Source: Paraflavitalea soli
Lineage (GTDB): Bacteria; Bacteroidota; Bacteroidia; Chitinophagales; Chitinophagaceae
Reading direction: 5' to 3'
Assembly (NCBI RefSeq): GCF_003555545.1
Contig: NZ_CP032157.1
Location: forward strand, 5,894,546 to 5,958,545
DNA: 64,000 nucleotides
Numbering within the stretch: the stretch's first letter is position 1; each line of letters starts with the position of its first letter. The notes beneath the pieces are model-generated. The model did no database searches. It was given only the letters and a program-made list of their open reading frames with translations, and was not told the DNA's origin. The position numbers were made by a program, and so were the translations under genes. Positions 8,745 through 17,718 of this stretch are shown one piece after another.

Positions 8745-9920
8745 ATGAGAAAAATATTATTCCTTATCATTTCGCTACTGGTGTGCGTAGTGGGTTTTGC
8801 TCAAACCAAGAAACGGGCGCGGGACTATGGAATTCCTTTTGCGGGTACACCCGGTGCCAACAATGCCATCACAGATGTTGATAGTGTAACAGTAGGTATG
8901 GTTACACTTAAAAGCGGTGAAGGCAAACTGGAGGTGGGCAAAGGTCCTATCAGAACGGGTGTGACTGCCGTACTGCCCTGGGGTAAAACATTCAGACCGG
9001 TATTTGCTTCGCAGTTCTCTCTGAATGGAAATGGAGAGATGACGGGCTATCACTGGATCAAAGAATCGGGCTTCCTCGAATCTCCGATCCTGATCACCAA
9101 TACGCATAGTGTAGGTGTGGTGCGGGATGGAGTGATCGGCTGGCAGCAACGCAACAAATATTACGATGCAGTTTGGCGCGACATCTGGTTTTCGATGCCT
9201 GTGGTGGCTGAAACCTATGATGGAATGCTCAATGATATCAATGGATTTCATGTTACGAAAGAACATACCTGGCAGGCATTGGATGGGGCCAAACCGGGAC
9301 CTGTACAGGAAGGTGCAGTAGGCGGTGGTACGGGCATGATCGCACTGGGTTTTAAAGGAGGTACAGGCACTTCTTCGCGGGTATTACCCAAACAGCAGGG
9401 AGGCTATACGGTGGGGGTGCTGGTACAGGCCAATTTTGGCGGACGCCGTCAGCTAACGATCGGTGGCTATAATATTGGCAGGGACCTGTTGGATACGCTC
9501 GACATGAAAATTGCGGGCGCTGAAATACCCGGAAGAAAAGAAGACCTTGGATCTATCATTGTAGTGCTGGCTACGAATGCACCGCTCCTGCCACACCAGG
9601 TAAACCGTTTATTACAGCGGGTGCCTATTGGTATCGGGAAGACGGGCGGCATCGGCGGCAATTCATCGGGGGATATCTTTATTGGTTTCTCTACTGCCAA
9701 TCCGCAGGCATTTAACCGGAAAGAAAAGGTGGAGGTGACGATGTTGTCGAATGATCAGATAGACCCGCTTTTTGAGGCGGTGATCCAGGCAACAGAAGAA
9801 GCGATCATCAATGCCTTGTTTGCCGCAGAAACGACCACGGGCATCAACAATAACCTGGTGCCAGCATTACCCAAAGAAAAGGTGGTACGTATTCTGAAGC
9901 AAAAGGGCATCATTAAATAA
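8745..9920 (+). CDS. P1 family peptidase (DmpA-like, S58), secreted
   Basis: This is a 391-aa Ntn-type aminopeptidase of the DmpA/BapA family. Members autoprocess into two chains and remove N-terminal D-amino acids, L-amino acids or beta-amino acids. The start at 8745 gives the signal peptide MRKILFLIISLLVCVVGFAQ; the frame open from 8655 is only translated repeat. GIPFAGTPGANNAITDV and GAVGGGTGMIALGFKGG are family blocks. GGNSSGDIFIGFSTAN at residues 304-319 holds the predicted autoproteolysis site and nucleophilic serine (307 or 308). Together with the D-aminoacylase 35 bp downstream it suggests processing of D-residue-containing peptides. Confidence 0.92.
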   Translation: MRKILFLIISLLVCVVGFAQTKKRARDYGIPFAGTPGANNAITDVDSVTVGMVTLKSGEGKLEVGKGPIRTGVTAVLPWGKTFRPVFASQFSLNGNGEMTGYHWIKESGFLESPILITNTHSVGVVRDGVIGWQQRNKYYDAVWRDIWFSMPVVAETYDGMLNDINGFHVTKEHTWQALDGAKPGPVQEGAVGGGTGMIALGFKGGTGTSSRVLPKQQGGYTVGVLVQANFGGRRQLTIGGYNIGRDLLDTLDMKIAGAEIPGRKEDLGSIIVVLATNAPLLPHQVNRLLQRVPIGIGKTGGIGGNSSGDIFIGFSTANPQAFNRKEKVEVTMLSNDQIDPLFEAVIQATEEAIINALFAAETTTGINNNLVPALPKEKVVRILKQKGIIK

Positions 9921-9955
9921 TGTTCCGTTCGGGCAATTAATACAACCAAACAACG

Positions 9956-11530
9956 ATGACTAAAAACTTACTGCTACTCATCGCGCTGATCCCCGCTTGT
10001 GTGGCGGCGCAAACTTCTGTTGATCTTATAATCCGAAATGGAAAAGTGATTGATGGTACGGGGAATTCCTGGTTCTATGGAGATGTGGCAGTGAAAGGCG
10101 GGAAGATCGTAGCGATTGGCAAGATCAATAATTATACAGCGCCCAAAGTGATTGACGCCAAAAGGCAGATCGTAGCACCGGGATTCATCGATGTACACGG
10201 CCATATTGAAAGTGGCATCTTCGATCAGCCGACGGCTGATAATTATATCCTTGATGGGGTGACCACAGTAGTAACGGGCAATTGTGGCGGCTCTTCCGGC
10301 AATCTCAAACGATTCTTCTATCGCATCGACAGCTTACACCCTTCTATCAACGTAGCCTCTTTGGTTGGTCACAATACGGTGCGTGAGCAGATCATGAAAC
10401 GTGATAACCGGCTACCCTCAGTAGCAGAGCAGCGCAAGATGGACAGCCTGGTAGAGCAGGCCATGAAAGAAGGCGCGGTAGGGCTATCAACCGGGCTGAT
10501 CTATATACCCGGCGCCTTTGCCAATACGGCGGAGGTGGTGAGCCTGGCCAAAGCTGCCAGCCGGTACAACGGCATCTATGCTTCGCATATCCGTAATGAA
10601 GAGAATGGCGCCATTGACGCGATCAATGAAGCGATACAGGTAGGCAAAGAAGCCAATATACCGGTACAAATCTCGCACTTCAAGATCGGGGGTAAAGGCA
10701 ATTGGGGCAAGAGTCATATAACACTGGGATTGATAGAGCAGGCCCGGAAAGAAGGCTGGGATGTAACGATTGATCAGTATCCATATACGGCCAGCAGTAC
10801 GAACCTTGGCGTGCGCTTACCGGAATGGGCGCTGGCGGGCGGACAGGATTCTGTGAAAGCCCGTCTGCACAATGCGGTGACGCGGGCACAGATCAAAAAG
10901 GAAATGCTGGAACAGCTACACAGTTATAAGTTCAAAAACTACAGCTATGCGGTAGTAGCGAATTATTCTACAGACAGCAGCTATAATGGCAAAAGCATTA
11001 CGGAGATCAACAAGCTGATGGGACGTAAGGGAAAAGCCAGCTATGAAGCAGAGACGATCATGGACATGGTAGAGAAAGGCGGGGCGCAAATGGTGTACCA
11101 TAGCATGAATGAAGACGATGTAAAGTACATTATGAAATATCCTTTCTGCATGGCGGGGGCTGATGCGGGTGTACCGGTACCAGGTAAAGGCATGCCACAT
11201 CCCCGTGGTTATGGCACAAATGCACGCATATTGGGCCGCTATGTGCGGGATGCCAAGGTGATCTCGCTGGAAGAAGCGATACGGCGTATGACATCGCTGG
11301 CGGCACAGAAATTTCAGCTTAAAGACCGCGGGCTGCTGAAAGAAGGAATGGCGGCAGATATTGTGATCTTTGATGAAGCCACGGTAACCGATAAAGCAAC
11401 TTTTGAGCAACCGCATCAATATTCTGTAGGCTTTCAATACGTGGTAGTGAACGGAAAGCTGGTAGTAGAAGATGGCAAGCACACGAAAACGAGGAGTGGA
11501 ATAGCCTTGTATGGACCGGCCAAATTGTAA
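9956..11530 (+). CDS. N-acyl-D-amino-acid deacylase (D-aminoacylase family), secreted
   Basis: This is a 524-aa amidohydrolase-superfamily enzyme predicted to remove the acyl group from N-acyl-D-amino acids. It has a signal peptide (MTKNLLLLIALIPACVAAQ), unlike cytosolic D-aminoacylases. Conserved blocks are GFIDVHGHIE (metal His pair), VVTGNCGGS (the Cys ligand typical of D-aminoacylases), YASHIRNE, QISHFKIGG, and GADAG...HPRGYGTNARILGRYVRD around the catalytic Asp. The C-terminal strand VVVNGKLVVEDGKHT is the usual ending. It is the last gene of the plus-strand hydrolase block. Confidence 0.93.
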   Translation: MTKNLLLLIALIPACVAAQTSVDLIIRNGKVIDGTGNSWFYGDVAVKGGKIVAIGKINNYTAPKVIDAKRQIVAPGFIDVHGHIESGIFDQPTADNYILDGVTTVVTGNCGGSSGNLKRFFYRIDSLHPSINVASLVGHNTVREQIMKRDNRLPSVAEQRKMDSLVEQAMKEGAVGLSTGLIYIPGAFANTAEVVSLAKAASRYNGIYASHIRNEENGAIDAINEAIQVGKEANIPVQISHFKIGGKGNWGKSHITLGLIEQARKEGWDVTIDQYPYTASSTNLGVRLPEWALAGGQDSVKARLHNAVTRAQIKKEMLEQLHSYKFKNYSYAVVANYSTDSSYNGKSITEINKLMGRKGKASYEAETIMDMVEKGGAQMVYHSMNEDDVKYIMKYPFCMAGADAGVPVPGKGMPHPRGYGTNARILGRYVRDAKVISLEEAIRRMTSLAAQKFQLKDRGLLKEGMAADIVIFDEATVTDKATFEQPHQYSVGFQYVVVNGKLVVEDGKHTKTRSGIALYGPAKL

Positions 11531-11541
11531 TGATAACATTA

Positions 11542-11800
11542 AAGGGTGAGCCACTTTTGCCAGGCTGCAAAGGCCTTACTAAAGTGACCCACCCTTAACC
11601 TACTTAAAGGGTGAGCCGCATTTGCCAGGCTACAAGGCCAGACTAAAGCGACCCACCCTTTACTTAGCGTTACTTCGAGGGTGAGCCGCTCTTGCCGGGC
11701 AACAAGGCCACGCTAAAGCGACCCACCCTTTTACTTAGCGTTACTTCGAGGGTGAGCCGCTTTTGCCAGGCTACAAGGCCAAGCTAAAGCGATCCACCCT
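11542..11800 (-). repeat. four tandem hairpin repeats (GGGTGGGTCGC family)
   Basis: Four copies of a 50-55 bp inverted repeat fill the gap between the convergent D-aminoacylase and alpha-2-macroglobulin genes. Copies start near 11542, 11607, 11678 and 11747. On the minus strand each reads AAGGGTGGGTCRCTTT, a 20-nt loop containing GGCCTT and GCCTGGCA, and AAAGYGGCTCACCCTT. The two stem mismatches are G-U pairs only in minus-strand RNA, so the hairpins fit the 3' UTR of the minus-strand gene. Related single copies lie at 36072 and 56135. Confidence 0.85.
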
Positions 11801-11805
11801 TTATA

Positions 11806-14800
11806 TTAATCGATCCTCACTTTTTTCATTTCTTCGCGGCCATAGAATACGGGGAAATACATCATCTCGGCTTTGGCAGGATTGAGGTGGTAACGGCCGG
11901 TATAGCGTGGCAGCAGTGACACGGTAAAAGTATACTCCCCTTTGGAAAGGCTGCTGCAAAAGAGGCTCACCTTATTCTTGAAATACTCGCGGTGTACTTC
12001 ATTATTGCTCCAGCTTTGATTTTTCTCCTGGTAAGAACAGCCTGCGGGAATGGGCACTTCTACCATTACATAATCGGCATCGGCTTTCACGGTTACCTTT
12101 ACTTTTAAGGTAACGGCCTCTCCTGCTTTCAGGGTCGATTTGGTTTGCCCGTCCCGCTCAAAGAAGGATTGAACAATAAAATCACCGGCCACCTTTTGGG
12201 GAGCAGGGTTCCAGCTTTGCTGATAAGCGGTAAAATAGACCGGCATTCCTTTTTGCTTGGTAATGGTGAGTTTTTCTCCACCGGAAAGGGATGTCGTATA
12301 TGGGAAGGTAGTGATCACATTTGACTGGCTGCCGGCGATGGTGAGTGATGCCTGTTGCGTGGTCGTTTCACTGTTCAACAGATCGGGCAGGATGGTTTCG
12401 AGGATGAGGGCGGACTCATAGGTGTTGCGCCATTTGCCATCCTTGCGTTTCTCCAGGAAATAATACCTGATCTTTTTCAACAGGGGCTCCTGGTTACCGG
12501 CCTTTTGTAAGAGTTTGTACATGGCCAGGGTAAGCTGGATAGAATTATTGAAGAAATGGTATTTTTCATCGCCCCAGTAAATATTGCCAAACATGGTATG
12601 GTGCTGTTTGGTAATAAAAGTATCGAGGGCTATGGGGAGGCCCGCTTTTTGTTTCAACTGAAGCACCCGCAGTTTTTCATACGTGGAGCCATCTACTACA
12701 TATTTATCGAGGGTATCCATGTACTTTTTGTAGTCGACCTTTGAAGACAGGAGTTGTAATAAATGCACAGATACGATCTTCTCTCCTATCCGGTAATGAT
12801 CAAAGTTGTATACCAGGTAGTCGATCATGGACTGTTTATTGATATTGACCTGGTATCCCTGCTGCTCGGCCATGAGCATGGCTTCTGTTACATGCTGTGA
12901 TATCCATAATACCGGGGCATTGTTGTTCCACCAGCCCCAGAGTAACCCTTCTGATTTACTCTGATTGAGTTTGGTGATCAACTCCCGGATATTCTTCTCT
13001 TCTTTAAATTCCTTGTTGAGGTAGCCATATGCTTTCTTCTTCAGCAGGAGGGCTTTGAGTTTGGAAGCCATCTGTTCATTACAGAGATATTCGTATTGGC
13101 GCAAGGATTCTATTTCATCGAGCAACACGGGTAATACAGAAGTCTCGGCATAGATGGTCATTTTACCCAAGCCTGCATCAGGTTGTAAGGTAAAAGAGGT
13201 ATCTTTTTCAAGGGTGGCAAAGAAGCCTTTGGTTTCCTGCACGCCTTGTTTGAATACGGGTATGCTTCTTTCCTCTCCATCAAAATAGCCATTGTCACGC
13301 TGAATGGTGTATTTGAACCGGGCAGAATCCTGCTGAGCGATCACTACCTGGAAGCTGTCGATGTGGGCGTTGCGCAAGGCAATGGGAGCCTCCTGTTGTA
13401 TCTTTCCGTCTATGGTGAATGTTCTGTTGACGGTTACACTGTCGAGTCTATAGTTCATGGTCTTGCCAATGACCTGGATGGAGTCGCCAGTAACGGCAAA
13501 TTGGGGAAGGGCAATGGCTGCACTCAATGCTTTGAAAGCGCGCACGGCACTTTCTGCTACGCCACTCCTTTTTTTACTGCCCATGGCAATAACAAAGGTT
13601 TTCCAGTTGGTAATATCATCGGGCCAGGTGGCGGTGAAGGAGGCTTTTCCCTGTTGGTTGGTACGCAGGGCTGGTTGCCAGTAAGCATCATCCCGGAAAT
13701 TCTTACGTAATGTATTACCGGGTAAGGGAGCGGCATGCTCCTCGCCGGACTTATCAGCTGTGAGCGCATTCTTTTTGGTGGTGATGACGACCACGCCACC
13801 GGCAGCCCGTGCGCCATAAATGGCGGTCGCTTCTGCCGATTTAAGTACACTTATATCTGCAAAAAGGCTTTTATCAAGGGTAGTCCAATCGCCGGAGAAA
13901 GGCAATCCATCCACCAACACCATCGGTGGATTATCTACCTGGACGGAAGATATTCCACGGATCATAATACCTGCAGCCTTTCCCTGGACATTGCCAGTCA
14001 AATAATCTGCATCCACACTAGTAACAGCACCTGTAATGCTACTCTTTTTTTGAGTCCCATAACCTACCACCACCACTTCATCCAGGTGTTGTGAACTGGC
14101 AGACATCTTTATGTCATAACTGCTTTCTTCGGTTATCTTTTTTGACACGCTGTTGTAACCAATATAATTCACGACAATGGTACCCTTTTCCGGAACGCGC
14201 AATTCAAAATAACCCTGTGGATTGGTTATGGTGGCTACGCTGGTTCCTTTTACCAATATGCTTACGCCTGGCAGGGCTTCGCCAGTTTTTTGATCGGTAA
14301 TGTATCCATAGATCGTTTTGGTAAAGCGTGAGAGGTCGAGGTATTTGTTATTGAATGTTGTTTTGATAGCATCCAGGTCTTCGGATTGATGGTAGCTGCG
14401 CAAGGCTGATTCCCGGTTGTTGATGGTAGCGGATATCCGTATGCTGGTACTGTCTTTGGGGAGGGGGACAATAACACCTGCCTGGTAATAATTAATGCCA
14501 TCTTTTTTGATCAACACGCTGTCTTTAATAAAATAAGCATCTCCCTTCAACAGGAATACGAGGCGGTACATACCGGGTTGTACATAACCCAAATTGCGGG
14601 TAGTACCTTTATAGATCCTGGCGAAATCGGGATCGTCGTACCGGAACAGGATCACGGATTTAATAAAGTGGGGGTTTCCCTGCTCATCCATTGGAGAGCT
14701 GATCTGTAAAATTCCATTGCCGGTTTTATTGAGGGATGTATTCCTGAAGAGGTCTTCGGTGGCATTGCGGTGGTCGAGGTAATCCTGCCAGAGGCTATCC

Positions 14801-17718
14801 AGGTCGGTAGCGGTTAGTACAAAGTCTTTGAAGCTGGGCCTCCGCGCTTCCTTTACCAGGTATTTGTTAAAGGGATAGTGGCCGTAGGATATTTGCTTTT
14901 GTTTGATCAATCCTTTTGTAATGTTAAAAAGATAATTTCCTTCGGACTCAAAAGACTGGCTAAACTGGTCTTTGATGTGCAAATGGGCCATAGCGGGCAA
15001 TAAGGGGCCAGTTAAAATGGTGCTGGCGGCATTGCGTTGCCGACCAGCCAGTGCATTGGACAATGTAAACCGGTCGTTTGTCCTATTGTCTTCGTTGCGC
15101 GGCCGCCAGGTAAGGAGGTTGAGTGCTATAAACTGATCATTCTGTTCAATGGTTGCGAGTTTCTCTCCAAAATTATTTTCTACCAGGATCATGTATTTGC
15201 TCCACAGGGCTTGCTCCTGGGCAGTGAGGGTATCGGGCATTTTCTTCTGGCGAATGGCTTTGTTGGCAGTATCGGCATTGATGGAGATAAAGGTTTTTTT
15301 ACCTGCTGTAGCGCATATACTATCGAGAAAAATAAGGCGGTCGTGTGTTCTGATCCTGAGTGCGTGCCTGCCGGGCCGTACTTCAAAACTATATTGTGGC
15401 AGCTGTTGTGCCTGACTAAAGAAACGCGGTTCTTCATCAATGTATACCAGGTGTACGGGCTGCAGCTCGCCATCCAACACTACAAAGGGCGCTATTTGGG
15501 TAGTATCGTGGTTGATCGCTTCTGTATGGGTGTAGATGTTAGCAGGATGGAGGAACCGGTAATATTCAATGCTGTCCAGGTGCATTTCCCGACTCCAGCG
15601 CTGCCAGTTGAGTTTTATGGTATGGGGTTCAGGAGGCGTTTCGCGGTGTCCAAATTGATTGTAGCGCTTACGCGGCTTATACACTTTACCGCCATAGGGA
15701 ATGAAGGGCAGGGAAGCATCATTGAATTTCCGGGTAAGGGCATAGGCTGTAATATCTGCATTGGCAACGGGCTTTCCTTCGGCGTTGGTCACGGAAATAT
15801 CCACGGTTACCTGCTGGCCGGGATATACCTGATCGGGTTGGTTGACCTGTACATTCAGCTGTTGCTCTTTATAAGGAATGGTGTAGTTCTCATACCTTGT
15901 TTCATTGGCATAAATGTATTGCAGGGATACAAAGTAGTTTTTGGGGGTGCGGACGCGATCGATGAACAACAGGGAATCTCCATATCCGCGATCAATGACC
16001 TTATTGCCGGCAAAGATGGTATACCAGAAAGAAAGGTGGTGGGGATTGACGACCTGGATCATGAGGGAATCGCGGGTACGGAGTGAGCGGCAGGTAATGA
16101 TCTTGTTCTTTTGTTCGGGCTTGAATGATTCCCACAGGCTATCTACGGCTACTTCATAATGTTCCGTAAAAGGATCAATGCGAACAGTCAACGGAAGCCG
16201 CACAGGTTGTTTGGTTAAAGTATCCTTCTTTCCGGAGAAAGTATATAGCATAGCCTGTCCTTGTACGGGCTGACCGGCTTCGGACAGGGAGATGTGCAAG
16301 CTGTCGGTTTGCTGGTCAAACAGGATCACGCGGCGATCATTGTTAAAATGCTGTTGCAGGAAAACAGTTTTCTGCTCATTATTGCTGTTCAGAAAAGTGC
16401 AGGTAATCTCATATCCAAAGGAGGCAGCCGGAAAGATACTGTCGGGGATGACGATCTTTGTTTCGCCCAGGCTTTCCATGGGCTGTTCATGCTGCCACAG
16501 GGTATCGGGCAGAAATACCTGTGGTGCATAAAAACCAGCGCTACCATAAGGTTTTATCAATAATTCTACCCGGCCATCCATTACTGCCAGTTCATTTTCA
16601 TCAATGGCTTTACAGTACACCACCAGGTTGTTTCCCCGGTTGTGTTCCTCTTTATCACTACGGGCAGTGAAGGTGATAGCGCCTAGTTCATATTCTTCGT
16701 GGTAGAATTTTCCCCGCATCAGCACAGGGCGCTTCAGCACATATTCCTCCTCATCGAGATCGCCCTCGTAGTCATCGAGGTTATACTTGCGACTGGAAGG
16801 TTCTTCCAATAGCAGAAAGTATTCTTCGTCGAGGTCCAGGTCGAGGCTGTCCTTCAAAACAAAACTCCAGGCATATCCTCCCGGCCTGTAAGGAGTAAGG
16901 GTTGTGAGGATGGTGTCTATCTCTAAACTGCGATCGGAAAGGCGCAGCAACAGCGGCCGGTTCACCGGCTTGCCAGCTTTGGTGGTGACCCATGCTTTAA
17001 GCTTTACAGTATCGCCCGGCTTGTATTTGGGTTTATTGAAGGTCATAAAGCCGGTATACTTTTTTTCATGGGTGGTATTCCCGTCGAAGTAACTCTGGTA
17101 CCGGCGGTAACGGGGTGTTCCTTTCAATAACCGTTTGACCGGTTGTACGACATACTTTACGGGAAATGAATTGGCCAGTTTGCGCCAGAAATAGGTCTTC
17201 TGGGAGCCGGTAACGGTAAAGAAATGGAGGGTACCCTGGTGAAGCACTCTAATCAGTGGGGCTTTTCTTTTTTTGGTTATGCGGAAAGCGTGGAAGGTTT
17301 CATCCCAGGGCATTTTTTTATTACCTGCAAACACCTGGACGTCATTGATGGGTTGTCCTTTTTTATCATGGATGGCAATGATGAGGTCGCGGTTGTTGTT
17401 GAGTAATTTGATCTGCAGGTCATCAATGGTCTTTAGTTCACCTTCCAGCCGGTTATTATTGGCCTGTACAAAAAGATAGTTGCCGGGTTGCAGGGGCGGG
17501 GCTTCCCGGGTATCGGTAGCGAAAGAATCTACCAGGGAATGGAGGTGCTTATCTTCCAGTTTGCGCCTATTTACGCCATATAAAAACCGGGCTTCCTCTG
17601 CAGAAATACGGTAAATATAGGTATGGAAACTGCTTTGCCGGCTACCGGAAAGGTTGTGCTGGGCAGTGGCGGTGAGGGACGATATAGCAAGCAACAGGAG
17701 TACAATTTTTCTTCTCAT
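11806..17718 (-). CDS. alpha-2-macroglobulin family protein with embedded SusC-type plug
   Basis: This 1970-aa secreted protein combines two families. A signal peptide (MRRKIVLLLLAISSLTATAQ) precedes macroglobulin domains, including an MG2 block (KPKYKPGDTVKLKAWV, near residue 230) and a later one near 625. Residues about 1137-1220 form a carboxypeptidase-D-like regulatory domain (YGYITDQKTGEALPGVSIL), and 1220-1315 a TonB-plug module with SusC signatures (DEVVVVGYGTQKK, YGARAAGGVVVITTKK). The MG7-like A2M domain follows (WPDDITNWKTFVIA, near 1366). The thioester motif Cys1546-Asn-Glu-Gln1549 lies in a thioester-domain context. No barrel follows the plug. Bacterial A2Ms are thought to trap proteases; the insert lies where a bait region is expected. 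It is monocistronic, with four hairpins behind it. Confidence 0.93.
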   Translation of the reverse strand: MRRKIVLLLLAISSLTATAQHNLSGSRQSSFHTYIYRISAEEARFLYGVNRRKLEDKHLHSLVDSFATDTREAPPLQPGNYLFVQANNNRLEGELKTIDDLQIKLLNNNRDLIIAIHDKKGQPINDVQVFAGNKKMPWDETFHAFRITKKRKAPLIRVLHQGTLHFFTVTGSQKTYFWRKLANSFPVKYVVQPVKRLLKGTPRYRRYQSYFDGNTTHEKKYTGFMTFNKPKYKPGDTVKLKAWVTTKAGKPVNRPLLLRLSDRSLEIDTILTTLTPYRPGGYAWSFVLKDSLDLDLDEEYFLLLEEPSSRKYNLDDYEGDLDEEEYVLKRPVLMRGKFYHEEYELGAITFTARSDKEEHNRGNNLVVYCKAIDENELAVMDGRVELLIKPYGSAGFYAPQVFLPDTLWQHEQPMESLGETKIVIPDSIFPAASFGYEITCTFLNSNNEQKTVFLQQHFNNDRRVILFDQQTDSLHISLSEAGQPVQGQAMLYTFSGKKDTLTKQPVRLPLTVRIDPFTEHYEVAVDSLWESFKPEQKNKIITCRSLRTRDSLMIQVVNPHHLSFWYTIFAGNKVIDRGYGDSLLFIDRVRTPKNYFVSLQYIYANETRYENYTIPYKEQQLNVQVNQPDQVYPGQQVTVDISVTNAEGKPVANADITAYALTRKFNDASLPFIPYGGKVYKPRKRYNQFGHRETPPEPHTIKLNWQRWSREMHLDSIEYYRFLHPANIYTHTEAINHDTTQIAPFVVLDGELQPVHLVYIDEEPRFFSQAQQLPQYSFEVRPGRHALRIRTHDRLIFLDSICATAGKKTFISINADTANKAIRQKKMPDTLTAQEQALWSKYMILVENNFGEKLATIEQNDQFIALNLLTWRPRNEDNRTNDRFTLSNALAGRQRNAASTILTGPLLPAMAHLHIKDQFSQSFESEGNYLFNITKGLIKQKQISYGHYPFNKYLVKEARRPSFKDFVLTATDLDSLWQDYLDHRNATEDLFRNTSLNKTGNGILQISSPMDEQGNPHFIKSVILFRYDDPDFARIYKGTTRNLGYVQPGMYRLVFLLKGDAYFIKDSVLIKKDGINYYQAGVIVPLPKDSTSIRISATINNRESALRSYHQSEDLDAIKTTFNNKYLDLSRFTKTIYGYITDQKTGEALPGVSILVKGTSVATITNPQGYFELRVPEKGTIVVNYIGYNSVSKKITEESSYDIKMSASSQHLDEVVVVGYGTQKKSSITGAVTSVDADYLTGNVQGKAAGIMIRGISSVQVDNPPMVLVDGLPFSGDWTTLDKSLFADISVLKSAEATAIYGARAAGGVVVITTKKNALTADKSGEEHAAPLPGNTLRKNFRDDAYWQPALRTNQQGKASFTATWPDDITNWKTFVIAMGSKKRSGVAESAVRAFKALSAAIALPQFAVTGDSIQVIGKTMNYRLDSVTVNRTFTIDGKIQQEAPIALRNAHIDSFQVVIAQQDSARFKYTIQRDNGYFDGEERSIPVFKQGVQETKGFFATLEKDTSFTLQPDAGLGKMTIYAETSVLPVLLDEIESLRQYEYLCNEQMASKLKALLLKKKAYGYLNKEFKEEKNIRELITKLNQSKSEGLLWGWWNNNAPVLWISQHVTEAMLMAEQQGYQVNINKQSMIDYLVYNFDHYRIGEKIVSVHLLQLLSSKVDYKKYMDTLDKYVVDGSTYEKLRVLQLKQKAGLPIALDTFITKQHHTMFGNIYWGDEKYHFFNNSIQLTLAMYKLLQKAGNQEPLLKKIRYYFLEKRKDGKWRNTYESALILETILPDLLNSETTTQQASLTIAGSQSNVITTFPYTTSLSGGEKLTITKQKGMPVYFTAYQQSWNPAPQKVAGDFIVQSFFERDGQTKSTLKAGEAVTLKVKVTVKADADYVMVEVPIPAGCSYQEKNQSWSNNEVHREYFKNKVSLFCSSLSKGEYTFTVSLLPRYTGRYHLNPAKAEMMYFPVFYGREEMKKVRID

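Noticed and set aside
8509-8770. Minus-strand frames of 75-84 aa
   Set aside because: They are translated tandem repeats (SFLVIPTAG-type and FLSSRP-type peptides) with no gene context.
11531-11545. ATAACATTAAAGG as a further TTAAC operator
   Set aside because: Only the inner word matches, with no repeats at the 10- or 21-bp positions, and it lies between two gene 3' ends.
15037-16086. 349-aa plus-strand frame inside the alpha-2-macroglobulin gene
   Set aside because: It is a shadow of the minus-strand gene, which has clear domains throughout; the shadow protein has no family features.
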